Assembly (NCBI GenBank): GCA_029945625.1
Contig: JAQSCW010000002.1
Location: 1 to 64,000 of the forward strand
Reading direction: 5' to 3'
From: a bacterium
GTDB taxonomy: Bacteria; Bacteroidota; Bacteroidia; B-17B0; Aurantibacillaceae
DNA: 64,000 bases
Made by a program: the position numbers and the translations under genes. Below, piece after piece: positions 1 through 10,682 of this stretch (position 1 is the first letter of the stretch; every line of letters starts with the position of its first letter). The notes under the pieces are model-generated. The model saw only the letters and a program-made list of their open reading frames with translations, was not told the origin of the DNA and made no database searches.

Positions 1-741
1 TAGGGTAGCAAGTTGCCCAAGTTTTTGGTAATCAACTAGAGCTTGAGAATTATTTTCTTCAATATTTTTTTTCACAAACGAATCGAATTCAATGGCCCAA
101 TCGTATTTTTTTTCGGAGTTGCCCCAACTTACCATTCCCAAATTATGTACAATGTTTCCACTCCCCATAATTAACACGCCTTTGCGTCGCAATTCGCGAA
201 GTTCTTTTCCTAAATTAAAATGGTATTGCGGACTCTTATTATAATCGATACTCAATTGAAAAACCGGTACGTTGGCCAGGGGATAAAGGTGTTTGAGTAC
301 CGACCAGGCCCCATGGTCCAAGCCCCATTCAAGATCCTCATGTACCTTAATTGAATGGATTTCCGACATGGTTAACCGTGACAATTCAGGTGAGCCGGGA
401 GCAGGATATTGCACTTGAAACAATTCATCCGGAAATCCTCCAAAGTCGTGAATGGTTTTGGGTTTAGCACTCACTGTTACCGCTGTGCCATTTGTGAGCC
501 AATGAGCCGAAACACAGAGAATGGCTTTTGGCATGGGTAATTTCTTGCCCATTTCTGCCCAGGATTTACTGTATTTATTAATGGTGATGGCATTCATTGG
601 ATTTCCGTGACCAACAAAGATCACAGGCATTTTTTCGGTGCTTCCAAACGACTCGGTTATCTTTGTAAGTTCATTTAATTTCATGGCATGGCCTGCAAAG
701 GGCAGTATTAGTAGTGATTTTAGAAAATTCTTTCGTTTCAT
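1..741 (-). CDS. ygiD: 4,5-DOPA dioxygenase extradiol-like protein (LigB family), 3' end cut by window
   Basis: The ATG is at 739-741 and the frame stays open for 247 codons to the window edge, so only the C-terminus (an estimated 20-30 residues) is missing. The N-terminus carries a short hydrophobic stretch, then PVIFVGHGNPMNA and CVSAHWL, which match the metal-binding histidine segments of the YgiD/LigB extradiol dioxygenases. IHDFGGFP and the late ALVDYQKLG segment also fit this family. Family members open the aromatic ring of DOPA or related catechols using a non-haem metal; the real substrate here is unknown. The gene stands alone, with a roughly 125-base gap to the VOC gene. Family assignment is firm, substrate is inferred. 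Confidence 0.85.
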   Translation of the reverse strand, partial: MKRKNFLKSLLILPFAGHAMKLNELTKITESFGSTEKMPVIFVGHGNPMNAITINKYSKSWAEMGKKLPMPKAILCVSAHWLTNGTAVTVSAKPKTIHDFGGFPDELFQVQYPAPGSPELSRLTMSEIHSIKVHEDLEWGLDHGAWSVLKHLYPLANVPVFQLSIDYNKSPQYHFNLGKELRELRRKGVLIMGSGNIVHNLGMVSWGNSEKKYDWAIEFDSFVKKNIEENNSQALVDYQKLGQLATL

Positions 742-867
742 AAAAGATTGAAACTGGGGTATTCGTTATACTCATCTAAGTTCATGAAATTAGTTTAGAT
801 AGTCAGGATTTTATAAGTTTTTAAATCCATTCTCCGGTTGTGACTGCCTCTTTTTCCACTCCCTTCC

Positions 868-1257
868 TTACATTTCATAGAGCTCGATAGGAAGTTCATC
901 AGGATCAAAAATAAACGTGAACCTCTTGTTTGTGAATTCGTCCAGCCTGATATTCTCCGAGCGCACCTTATTTTCCTTCAATAATTTTACCGCTTCATCC
1001 AGGTCTGCCACTTTAAACGCAAGATGACGCAAGCCGCTTGCCTCCGGACGGCTCTGTCTCGGCGGAGGTTCGGGGAAAGAAAATAATTCGAGCAGGTAGT
1101 CGTTGTTGATGGCCAGGTCTAATTTATAGGAGTCTCGGTCTTTTCTGTATGTTTCATTTATTATGGTAAATCCCAAAACAGAAACATAAAAATGCTTTGA
1201 ACGCTCATAATTTGAACAAATGATCGCTACATGATGGATGCCTTTTAATAAACTCAT
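868..1257 (-). CDS. VOC family protein, YaeR/SMU1112c-type glyoxalase-like metalloprotein
   Basis: This 129-residue protein is one complete vicinal-oxygen-chelate module with two beta-alpha-beta-beta-beta halves. The first half opens with GIHHVAIICSNYERSKHFYV, and the second carries LRHLAFKVADLDEAV and the closing IELYEM. The His near residue 8, the Glu of LLELF, the His of LRHLAF and the terminal Glu sit where the family binds its metal. Length and order match the YaeR group rather than true glyoxalase I. The enzymatic role is not established for this group. It is 22 bases downstream of the DUF1304 gene on the same strand and may be co-transcribed with it. Confidence 0.85.
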   Translation of the reverse strand: MSLLKGIHHVAIICSNYERSKHFYVSVLGFTIINETYRKDRDSYKLDLAINNDYLLELFSFPEPPPRQSRPEASGLRHLAFKVADLDEAVKLLKENKVRSENIRLDEFTNKRFTFIFDPDELPIELYEM

Positions 1258-1279
1258 CGCGTCTGTTTTGAATTTGCGG

Positions 1280-1651
1280 TTATGCCCGATTCGCTAAGTA
1301 TGTAAAGATAATTGCCAATGCCGCAGGCACCGCTTGCACAAACAGGATCCTCTTTTGAGCAGTGAGTGCTCCGTAAATTCCCGCAACAAAAATACAGGTC
1401 AAAAAGAAATAGGCGGTATTTGCACTCCATGCCGGATCGCTGATTAGCAGCGACCAAACGAGCCCGGCAGCCAGAAAACCGTTATACAAACCTTGATTTG
1501 CGGCCAGCGTTTTTGTTTTTTCAAACAGGTCGGCTGGAAGCGACTTAAAAACCTTTCTACCGCGTGTGGTCCAGGCAAACATTTCCAACCACAGAATGTA
1601 AAGGTGCAGGGCTGCCACAAAGGCAATAAGCAAATCGGAAACTAATTTCAT
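1280..1651 (-). CDS. DUF1304 family membrane protein
   Basis: A 123-residue hydrophobic protein with four predicted membrane segments (about residues 4-24, 52-70, 76-94 and 101-119). The short loop between the first two carries LEMFAWTTRGRKVF, followed by LAANQGLYNGFLAAGLVW, the conserved core of DUF1304. The function of the family is unknown. It probably lies in the inner membrane. The following VOC gene is 22 bases away on the same strand, which suggests a two-gene transcript. Confidence 0.85.
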   Translation of the reverse strand: MKLVSDLLIAFVAALHLYILWLEMFAWTTRGRKVFKSLPADLFEKTKTLAANQGLYNGFLAAGLVWSLLISDPAWSANTAYFFLTCIFVAGIYGALTAQKRILFVQAVPAALAIIFTYLANRA

Positions 1652-1760
1652 AAGCAGGTGTTTTAAGAATTAAAAATACAAAATCAGTCGCAATTTCAAG
1701 TTCAGAAAAGTTCATCCAAAAACTGGTTGAAAACAAATAAAATGAACGACTTAATGGATC

Positions 1761-2333
1761 CTATTTTAGCATGCGTTCGATTCGTTTGTCAGGCACTAGC
1801 CACATCAGTGCAATGAAGACATAGATTCCACCGGAGATCCAGTGACTTATGAATGCGGAAGGAATAGCGATTAGGTAGAGTAGAAGGGAGACCTTTCCTT
1901 TGAGGTCGGAGCCCAGCGCTTTTGCTAAAGCAGAGTTGGGGCCATGTTGTTTTAGGATCAAACTTTGAAGTATAAAATAGGAAACCGCTGCCATTAACAT
2001 CACAAAACCATAGAGGGCGAGGGTTTCAGAGGCAAATTGATTTTGTCCCATCCAGGCGGTTACAAATGGCACCAGCGACAACCAAAACAATAAATGAAGG
2101 TTAGCCCATAGGATTCCGCCGCTTACTTTTTCGATAGTAGTTACGAGGTGATGATGGTTATTCCAGTATATTCCGATGTAGATAAAACTTAGAATATAAC
2201 TCACAAATACAGGAATTAAGTGACCCAAAGCCGAAAAACTGGAACCAAGGGGTGTTTTCAGTTCTAACACCATGATGGTAATAATTATGGCAATTACCCC
2301 ATCACTAAAAGCTTCCATCCTGCCTTTTTTCAT
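1761..2333 (-). CDS. TMEM175-like (DUF1211) membrane protein, putative potassium channel
   Basis: A 190-residue protein with about six membrane spans. It begins with the hallmark of the TMEM175 family: RMEAFSDGVIAI at residues 5-16 (RxxxFSDG), in the first helix. Bacterial relatives form homotetrameric potassium-permeable channels in the inner membrane. A second characteristic segment, YWNNHHHLV, lies near residues 56-64. The gene begins 9 bases after the stop of efp on the same strand and is probably read through from it. Channel function is inferred from the family only. Confidence 0.85.
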   Translation of the reverse strand: MKKGRMEAFSDGVIAIIITIMVLELKTPLGSSFSALGHLIPVFVSYILSFIYIGIYWNNHHHLVTTIEKVSGGILWANLHLLFWLSLVPFVTAWMGQNQFASETLALYGFVMLMAAVSYFILQSLILKQHGPNSALAKALGSDLKGKVSLLLYLIAIPSAFISHWISGGIYVFIALMWLVPDKRIERMLK

Positions 2334-2342
2334 TCGCGAAAA

Positions 2343-2897
2343 TTATTTCATCACCCGCTCCACGTATTCGCCGGTTTCGGTGTTTATTCTTAAACGATCG
2401 CCATTGTTCACAAACAAGGGAACTTGAATAGAGATCCCGCCTTCCACCTCGGCCTGCTTTAACAGCTTGCCTTTGTTCCCTTCTTCGGTATAGGTAACCA
2501 GTAATTCAACTTGTTTTGGCAGGTCGCCGTTAAGCGGCTTTTCATTGTCATCAAAACGAATGGTAAGGATCATTCCTTCTTGCAAAAATTTAATGGCGTC
2601 GGCAAATAAGATCTTAGGAATGTGCATTTGCTCAAAAGTTTCCTGGTTCATACAAACCAGAAACTCATCTTCCGAATAAATATACTGCATCTCAACCTCG
2701 TCTACCCTGATAAAATCTATTTTCTCACCGGAGCGGAAACGGATCTCACTTTGTTTGCCGGTCTCAACGTTACGACACTTCACGGAGTATATCGCATTGC
2801 CCTTTCCCGGTGTAATGTGATCGTAATCAAGAACTTTTAGTAATTCGTTTTCATGCCTAAAAAATGCGCCGCGCGAAATGTCGGATGTAGTTGCCAT
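2343..2897 (-). CDS. efp: Elongation factor P
   Basis: A 184-residue protein with the three beta-barrel domains of EF-P, which relieves ribosome stalling at polyproline stretches. Domain I (about 1-62) carries the exposed loop ITPGKGNA with a lysine at residue 32, the position that is post-translationally modified in many bacteria. Domains II and III follow, ending with VNNGDRLRINTETGEYVERV, the family's C-terminal signature. No EpmA or EpmB modification gene is visible in the window. The gene lies between the carboxylase gene and the TMEM175-like gene on the same strand. Confidence 0.97.
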   Translation of the reverse strand: MATTSDISRGAFFRHENELLKVLDYDHITPGKGNAIYSVKCRNVETGKQSEIRFRSGEKIDFIRVDEVEMQYIYSEDEFLVCMNQETFEQMHIPKILFADAIKFLQEGMILTIRFDDNEKPLNGDLPKQVELLVTYTEEGNKGKLLKQAEVEGGISIQVPLFVNNGDRLRINTETGEYVERVMK

Positions 2898-2957
2898 TGT
2901 GTAAAATTGTTAATGTTCGTGTTTAAATACCAAGTAACTAAATAATTTGAGAGAATT

Positions 2958-4499
2958 TTAAAGTGGAATATTACCATGCTTTTTCTTGGGTAACTGATCG
3001 ACTTTGTTTTCAAGCATTTTAAATGCCCTAATAAGTTTTGAACGGGTATCTTCAGGTTTGATGACTTCATCAATAAAACCCCTTTCTGCTGCCCTGTATG
3101 GATTCGCAAACATGGACTGGTACTCAGTTTCCTTTTCTTTCCATTTGCCTTCTTTATCTTTAGCGGTGGAAATCTCATTCTTAAAAATGATTTCTGCAGC
3201 GCCCTTTGCACCCATTACTGCAATTTCGGCGCTTGGCCAGGCATAATTCATATCGGCACCAATGTGTTTACTGTTCATTACATCATACGCACCACCATAG
3301 GCTTTGCGGGTTATTACGGTAATACGCGGTACAGTGGCCTCGCTAAATGCATAAAGTAGTTTCGCGCCATTTGTAATGATGGCGTTCCACTCTTGATCGG
3401 TACCCGGTAAGAAACCCGGAACATCCTCAAAAACTAAAAGTGGGATATTAAAACTATCACAAAATCGAACAAAACGGGCTGCCTTGGTACTGGAGTTAAT
3501 ATCTAACACACCTGCCAGAACGGCGGGCTGATTGGCCACAATGCCAATGCTGCGCCCTGCCAAACGTGCAAATCCCACCACAATGTTCTCGGCAAATAAT
3601 TTATGTACTTCCAGAAAAGTATCGGTATCAATTACCTTTTCGATAATTTCCCTAATATCATAGGGCTGGTTGGCATTTGCCGGAATAATATCGTTTAGTT
3701 CAGTACGCGTTTCATTATCGCTTGTATAAGATTGGGCAGGTGCGTCTTCTTCACAATTTTGAGGCATATAACTCAATAACTGTTTCAAATAATTAATAGT
3801 TTCCACTTCATTGGCGCAGGCAAAATGAGTGACCCCACTTTTTGTGGCATGGGTGATGGCTCCTCCTAGTTCTTCACTGGTTACTTCCTCGTGTGTAACC
3901 GTTTTTACTACATTTGGACCCGTTACAAACATGTAGCTGGTATTCTCCACCATCAAAATAAAATCGGTCATAGCCGGGCTGTACACCGCACCACCGGCGC
4001 AGGGACCCATAATTGCCGATAGCTGGGGAATTACTCCGCTGCTTCTTACATTTCGATAAAATATGTCGGCGTACCCGCCCAAAGAAACGACACCTTCCTG
4101 AATTCTTGCCCCACCACTATCGTTGAGACCAATAACCGGAGCGCCGTTTTGCATTGCCAGATCCATAATCTTGCAAATTTTTTCAGCATGTGTTTCACTT
4201 AAACTACCTCCAAAAACGGTGAAATCCTGCGAGAATACATACGTTAACCGTCCGTTCACATGGCCATAACCGGTTACCACGCCGTCTCCCAAATACCGCT
4301 CTTTATCTAAACCAAAATCACTGCTTCTGTGTTGCACCAACATCCCTATTTCTTCAAAAGTGCCTTCATCCATTAAAAAGTGAATGCGCTCTCTCGCTGT
4401 TAGTTTTCCTTTTTTATGTTGTGCATCAATACGTTTTTGACCTCCGCCCAATTGGGCTTCGGCAATTTTCTGTTCAAGTTGTTTAAGTTTTTCGTTCAT
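2958..4499 (-). CDS. pccB: Acyl-CoA (propionyl-CoA) carboxylase, carboxyltransferase beta subunit
   Basis: A 513-residue carboxyltransferase of the PccB/MmdA/AccD5 type. It transfers CO2 from carboxybiotin to an acyl-CoA, usually propionyl-CoA, giving methylmalonyl-CoA. The N-terminal half has KLTARERI, a glycine-rich segment near [16 protein letters not shown] (acyl-CoA/oxyanion site) and [13 protein letters not shown]. The C-terminal half has [15 protein letters not shown] and [14 protein letters not shown] (second oxyanion site). Length is normal for the family. No biotin carboxylase or carrier gene is adjacent, so whether it serves propionyl-CoA carboxylase or methylmalonyl-CoA decarboxylase cannot be decided here. 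Confidence 0.93.
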   Translation of the reverse strand: MNEKLKQLEQKIAEAQLGGGQKRIDAQHKKGKLTARERIHFLMDEGTFEEIGMLVQHRSSDFGLDKERYLGDGVVTGYGHVNGRLTYVFSQDFTVFGGSLSETHAEKICKIMDLAMQNGAPVIGLNDSGGARIQEGVVSLGGYADIFYRNVRSSGVIPQLSAIMGPCAGGAVYSPAMTDFILMVENTSYMFVTGPNVVKTVTHEEVTSEELGGAITHATKSGVTHFACANEVETINYLKQLLSYMPQNCEEDAPAQSYTSDNETRTELNDIIPANANQPYDIREIIEKVIDTDTFLEVHKLFAENIVVGFARLAGRSIGIVANQPAVLAGVLDINSSTKAARFVRFCDSFNIPLLVFEDVPGFLPGTDQEWNAIITNGAKLLYAFSEATVPRITVITRKAYGGAYDVMNSKHIGADMNYAWPSAEIAVMGAKGAAEIIFKNEISTAKDKEGKWKEKETEYQSMFANPYRAAERGFIDEVIKPEDTRSKLIRAFKMLENKVDQLPKKKHGNIPL

Positions 4500-4716
4500 T
4501 CTATGTGACTAAGAGAGAAATAATATTATTTAACCTGCCGCTTGTAGTATTAAAAAAAAGTAGAGTCGGTAAAGATAGATATAATTTTAATTGCTCTAAA
4601 AGTGTGAAAATAAAATGAGATCCCGTGCAAATGTTCAATTAAAACCCTTTATCGCACCTATTACCCTTATTTCCATCAACGAGCTTGGCTTAGATCCCAT
4701 GCCGGTGTGCATTTAA

Positions 4717-6386
<1,670 letters not shown>

Positions 6387-6795
6387 CGTGATGAAATTTT
6401 TTCTAGCATGATCCAACTATGCAGTTATAGATCAATGTTTGTTTCTAAGTGGTTTAAAGTTCACTAGTGCACTGTTCAAAAGTTCTATTTGCAAAATTAC
6501 GCATACTCCTTTGTTTTTCATGCGTTATGCATGAAACCTGCACAATACAATGTGCAAACAAAGTCTAATCTTACATTAACTACGAGGGTAGCATTTGATT
6601 TCGAAAAAAATACTTGACTTTGGTAATTTTGCGATTCTTTAACGTGAAATATTGCTTAAAAAGATTCCTCAACCCAAGCTGGAAGAACGATCTAATGATT
6701 TTCAACCAATTTTTGAATATATTTGAAAAAATTAGGAAACTCTAGGATTTAATTAGAAATTTGGCTGAATGTGAGGAGATTAAACCAATCAAACT
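6387..6795. other. Intergenic region between ABC-F and sulfatase genes
   Basis: No coding sequence is seen in these 409 bases. They hold two adjacent inverted repeats (6516-6536 and 6539-6556) and a lone -7-like TAATTTTG at 6624-6631 without a well-spaced -33 partner. The sulfatase leader would be about 160 bases if that -7 box is used. Confidence 0.6.
6516..6556. repeat. Two adjacent short inverted repeats upstream of the sulfatase gene
   Basis: The first is TTTCATGC, 5-base spacer, GCATGAAA (6516-6536), a perfect 8-base arm. The second is TGCACA, 6-base spacer, TGTGCA (6539-6556), a perfect 6-base arm. Neither is followed by a T-run, so they look more like protein-binding sites or small hairpins than terminators. 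Confidence 0.45.
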
Positions 6796-8376
6796 ATGAA
6801 AAATACAAAATTCATCATCATTCTACTGCTAGCAACTAGTGCGTTGTATGCCCAGCAAAAGAAACAAGAGTCGAGTCCCTCCAGCAAGCCAAACATCGTT
6901 ATTATTTGGGGAGATGATATTGGACAAAGCAATATCAGCGCTTATTCTCATGGAGTGATGGGATATAAGACTCCTAACATTGACAGAATTGCCAAAGAAG
7001 GGATCATGTTTACGGATTATTATGCCGAACAAAGTTGTACCGCCGGTAGGGCTTCGTTTATTACAGGTCAAACCGGCTTGCGCACCGGGATGACAAAGGT
7101 AGGTATGCCAGGTGCGAATGTTGGTTTGCAAAAAGGTGACCCTACAATTGCTGAATTATTGAAAGGTCAAGGCTATGCCACTGGTCAATTCGGAAAAAAT
7201 CACCTGGGAGACAGAGACGAATTTTTGCCGACAGCTCACGGCTTTGATGAATTCTATGGAAACTTGTATCACCTCAATGCCGAGGAAGAGCCCGAACAGC
7301 GTGATTATCCAAGTGAAAAAGATTTTCCCGGATTCCGAGCAAAATTTGGACCTCGCGGAGTAATGCATACGTGGGCGAATGCCGATGGAACACAAAAGAT
7401 TGAAAACACGGGCCCGCTTACAAAGAAGCGCATGGAAACCATTGATGATGAGGTCGCCAAAATGAGTGCCGCCTATCTTGAAAAAGAAGTGAAAGCAGGT
7501 AAGCCTGTATTTTTGTGGGTGAACTTCACACACATGCATTTCCGCACGCACGCTAAACCTGAAAGCTATGGGCAGGCCGGTCGCTGGCAAAGCGAATATC
7601 ATGACGCTATGATAGATCATGATAAAAATGTAGGAACCGTGTTAGAAATGATTGACAAATTGGGTATCGGTGAAAATACCATTGTCATGTACAGTACTGA
7701 TAACGGTCCCCACGAAAATTCATGGCCTGATGCCGGAACCACACCTTATCGCAGCGAGAAAAACACCAACTGGGAAGGCGCGTACCGTGTTCCAGCTATG
7801 GTTCGCTGGCCTGGTCATTTTAAAGCGGGAACGATCTCAAATGATCTGATTTCTCATCTCGACTGGATGCCTACTATACTTGCAGCGGCGGGTGTTCCTG
7901 ATGTAAAAGAAAAGTTATTAAGCGGATACACCTCTGCCGGTAAAACCTTTAAAGCTCATCTTGACGGGTACAATATGTTGCCCCTTCTTACAAGCCAAAC
8001 AACAAAAGATCCGCGTGAAGAATTTTTCTATTTCAATGACGATGCTCAATTTGTTGCGCTTCGCTACGATAACTGGAAATTAGTGTTTATGGAGCAACGG
8101 ATGAAGGGTACTTTACAAATTTGGGCAGAACCTTTCACACCTTTGCGATTGCCTAAAATTTACAATTTAAGAACTGATCCCTATGAAATGGCAGATATTA
8201 CGTCCAATACCTACAATGATTGGTTAATTGACCATGCTTATTTATTAGTACCTGCACAAGCTTATGTAGGAAAATTTATTTCCACCTTTAAAGATTTTCC
8301 ACCGGCACAAAAAGCTGCATCCTTTAATCTTGATGACGTATTGAAGAAACTAACGGAAGGAGCTGGAGGTAAATAA
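6796..8376 (+). CDS. Secreted sulfatase (arylsulfatase-type)
   Basis: A 526-residue protein beginning with a signal peptide (residues 1-19, cleavage after LYAQ). It hydrolyses a sulfate ester in the periplasm or outside the cell. The calcium site starts at IIWGDDIG (Asp 40-41). The formylglycine motif is CTAGR with Cys 81, a CxAxR variant that still needs conversion by a formylglycine-generating enzyme; no such gene is in the window. GKNHLGD (about 133), FTHMHF (about 242) and YSTDNGPH (about 298-305) supply further metal and sulfate ligands. No T9SS sorting domain is visible at the C-terminus. The substrate is unknown. A DUF2490 barrel gene follows 123 bases downstream. Confidence 0.93.
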   Translation: MKNTKFIIILLLATSALYAQQKKQESSPSSKPNIVIIWGDDIGQSNISAYSHGVMGYKTPNIDRIAKEGIMFTDYYAEQSCTAGRASFITGQTGLRTGMTKVGMPGANVGLQKGDPTIAELLKGQGYATGQFGKNHLGDRDEFLPTAHGFDEFYGNLYHLNAEEEPEQRDYPSEKDFPGFRAKFGPRGVMHTWANADGTQKIENTGPLTKKRMETIDDEVAKMSAAYLEKEVKAGKPVFLWVNFTHMHFRTHAKPESYGQAGRWQSEYHDAMIDHDKNVGTVLEMIDKLGIGENTIVMYSTDNGPHENSWPDAGTTPYRSEKNTNWEGAYRVPAMVRWPGHFKAGTISNDLISHLDWMPTILAAAGVPDVKEKLLSGYTSAGKTFKAHLDGYNMLPLLTSQTTKDPREEFFYFNDDAQFVALRYDNWKLVFMEQRMKGTLQIWAEPFTPLRLPKIYNLRTDPYEMADITSNTYNDWLIDHAYLLVPAQAYVGKFISTFKDFPPAQKAASFNLDDVLKKLTEGAGGK

Positions 8377-8499
8377 GTGAAGAGTAATATTTTTTTCTAG
8401 AGTTTTCCTCGCTCAGAATTTTAAACATGAGCGTTTATACAATATTATTTGCTGCGCTTTTGTATATTGTAAGTGGTGATTAAATAAACAGACGTCCTC

Positions 8500-9243
8500 A
8501 TGAACCTAAGAAACAAGGGATTTCTTCTCTTCCTAATTTTTCAATTTGGGAAAGCCCATTCACAGTCATCCTACCCTATAAATTATACAGGTTGGTATGG
8601 CTGGGATGGTTATGTTGCATTCAAAGAAGGAAAACCATGGGGACTTATGGGCGAAGCCTATTGGATCAGAGACGAAGTAATTTTAAAGCAAAATGCGCTC
8701 TTTGCAAGATTAGGTATTAACTACTATTTGAAATCAGGGCATCGGTTAAACGCAGGTATTGCTTATCAATACAATTACCCATACGATGAAAGTTCAAAAC
8801 CATACAACTGGCCCGACTATAGGTTGTTTCAACAATTTTTGATGAGGTTTCCAAAACCAAAAGGCATGTGGCAGTTTCGCTTTCGACTAGAAGAACGGTG
8901 GCTTGGAAGAAAAACAGACCCCACGTCAAGTACCTTCGATCATTACCAGTACGAAACCTCCCTGATCATTCGAGCACAAAAATCATTTGTGATTGGTCCC
9001 CGGTTTTACGCTGTAGTGTACGATGAAATTTGGTTATTGTTTAGTACACCCGACAGACCTCTTGATCAGAATCGTGCGTATGTCGGTCTCGGCACTTACC
9101 TCAACAGCAAGAAAGAATGGAAACTGGAACTTGGGTACATGAATCAACCCAATTTTACCGGTTCACCTGACACTGATGAAAAGTCTAGATTGAATAATGC
9201 ATTACGTATAACATTGATATCAGAGGCTCCCTTCAAGCGGTAA
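8500..9243 (+). CDS. DUF2490 family outer-membrane beta-barrel protein
   Basis: A 247-residue protein with a signal peptide ending near residue 21 (KAHSQ). The mature part alternates aromatic and polar residues in strand-length blocks such as ALFARLGINYYL, RLNAGIAYQYNY, QFRFRLEERWL and AYVGLGTYL. This is the pattern of DUF2490 proteins, predicted outer-membrane beta-barrels of unknown role common in Bacteroidota. It follows the sulfatase gene on the same strand, but the 123-base gap makes a shared transcript uncertain. Confidence 0.82.
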   Translation: MNLRNKGFLLFLIFQFGKAHSQSSYPINYTGWYGWDGYVAFKEGKPWGLMGEAYWIRDEVILKQNALFARLGINYYLKSGHRLNAGIAYQYNYPYDESSKPYNWPDYRLFQQFLMRFPKPKGMWQFRFRLEERWLGRKTDPTSSTFDHYQYETSLIIRAQKSFVIGPRFYAVVYDEIWLLFSTPDRPLDQNRAYVGLGTYLNSKKEWKLELGYMNQPNFTGSPDTDEKSRLNNALRITLISEAPFKR

Positions 9244-9889
9244 TTTCAAAAAGTAGTCCTGTAGGCGAATTTTACATCTAAAATAAACCACCCTGATGTT
9301 TTACTTATGAAGCTGATGTAGAAGCATCAAGTCTTCCCGTATTCGCACTGATACAAAGTAGGTGATCACACAACTGGGCGCCTAGACAACCGATTTAATT
9401 GAATTAATATGTCCCAAAAACAAAAAAATTGGGACTACTAGATTTTTTAGGGCCATTAATGTAACGGTGAGCCTTCAAAATCTTAGCGCTACAGGATAAT
9501 TCAGACTACTTATGCCATACATGCCGTAACACCATGCAAAGCAATTACATCCGCATGGCTAGGAGTAGAGCAAGGACCGCACGATGAATTACAATTCATC
9601 AAGAAAAATGGTGGAGTTCAGGTTAAGTTAAATATTTGTCATTCTTTAGAGTTCCGTTAACGGTCGACGGACTTGGCTTTGCTCGGTATAACTCATGTTA
9701 AACAAGAAAACTAGGTCATAATTCCACTGATTAAGCATTACGTACGCGTATTATATGCCCAGCAAACGGATGGGAAAGGAATTATAAATTATAAATTAAG
9801 AATTGAAAATTAGGTGGGACGAAATACGGTCGACGACACCCCACTAGAATTCGCATTCACTACCTATTTTTTTCGTAATTTAGTTTGTC
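9244..9889. other. Long non-coding or degenerate region before the DNA glycosylase gene
   Basis: About 646 bases without an intact gene. I see a start-less reading frame at 9487-9660 (listed separately), a near-perfect palindrome GATGAATT-AC-AATTCATC at 9583-9600, a palindrome CCGTTAACGG at 9654-9663, two copies of ACGGTCGACG (9660-9669 and 9826-9835), and an AT-rich tandem block ATTATAAATTATAAATTA from about 9781. This mixture suggests decayed DNA rather than an active regulatory region. Confidence 0.5.
9487..9660 (+). pseudogene. Possible decayed coding fragment
   Basis: This frame stays open for 57 codons after an in-frame TAG at 9484 and has protein-like composition, for example SAWLGVEQGPHDELQFIKK, but no ATG, GTG or TTG near its 5' end. 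It ends at a TAA (9658-9660). I do not recognise the family. It could equally be chance. Its neighbours on both sides are short repeats and AT-rich filler. Confidence 0.2.
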
Positions 9890-10513
9890 ATGCAAAGATC
9901 AACTTCTAAAAATGAGGCCCTTATACATCTTAAAAAGGACAAGGTCCTCAAGAAATTAATTACCCAAGTGGGGGAGATAAAACTTCGAAAAGAAACAGAT
10001 CTGTATTTTTCATTGTGTCGCTCTATTGTGAGTCAGCAATTATCCATTAAGGCTGCTGCCACCATTTTTGGTCGTTTCCTTGTTCTCTTTAAAAAAGGTT
10101 ACCCGGAACCCGGCCTATTATTAAAACTCAGTGATGAACAACTCCGGGCGGTAGGATTATCGTATCAAAAAGCAGGATATCTGAAGAACATAGCACGCTT
10201 TTCTTTCGAGAAAACATTGGATTATAAGAAACTTAAGAAAATGTCCGATGATGAGTTAATCGACTTCCTGGTGCAGATAAAGGGAGTAGGTAGGTGGACC
10301 GTTGAGATGATACTGATGTTCAATCTTAACCGCCCCGACATTTTACCTAAGGATGATCTGGGAATTCAAAACGGAATCATTAAACAATTTGGATTGCAGG
10401 AATCAACCAAAAAAGAGCTCCATAAAAAAATGGAACTCATCGCAGAGAATTGGCGACCGCACCGAACCCTGGCCTGTTTGTATATTTGGAAATATAAGGA
10501 CTCTGCTCTTTAA
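9890..10513 (+). CDS. DNA-3-methyladenine glycosylase-like protein (HhH-GPD, AlkA type)
   Basis: A 207-residue base-excision glycosylase of the HhH-GPD superfamily. It begins with a helical region containing SIVSQQLSIKAA, followed by the helix-hairpin-helix IKGVGRWTVEMILMF and the catalytic aspartate segment ILPKDDLGIQNGI. LACLYIWKY near the end is typical of AlkA-like enzymes, which remove alkylated purines. It lacks the N-terminal AlkA domain and the iron-sulfur cluster cysteines of Nth. A weak -7 (TAGTTTG at 9881-9887) almost touches the ATG, so the mRNA may be leaderless. Confidence 0.88.
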   Translation: MQRSTSKNEALIHLKKDKVLKKLITQVGEIKLRKETDLYFSLCRSIVSQQLSIKAAATIFGRFLVLFKKGYPEPGLLLKLSDEQLRAVGLSYQKAGYLKNIARFSFEKTLDYKKLKKMSDDELIDFLVQIKGVGRWTVEMILMFNLNRPDILPKDDLGIQNGIIKQFGLQESTKKELHKKMELIAENWRPHRTLACLYIWKYKDSAL

Positions 10514-10632
10514 TAAAAGTAAACCCATATCGTGCGCAGAAGACACTGTCTGTGATCGTTTTTCGTGTAGTTTAACTTGATACAGTAGATTTCGAATCTC
10601 CCTGAAAGGGCATCTATTCGTTCATAACCTTC

Positions 10633-10663
10633 CAAAAAAAAAAGGCCGGAAAATGCCGACCTT
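10633..10663 (-). terminator. Intrinsic terminator of the S8 peptidase gene
   Basis: Read on the minus strand, AAGGTCGG (10663-10656), a 6-base loop and CCGGCCTT (10649-10642) form a stem with one G-U pair, followed by a T-run. It lies about 20 bases beyond the peptidase stop codon. Confidence 0.8.
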
Positions 10664-10682
10664 AAATTAGTTTAGGTATTCA

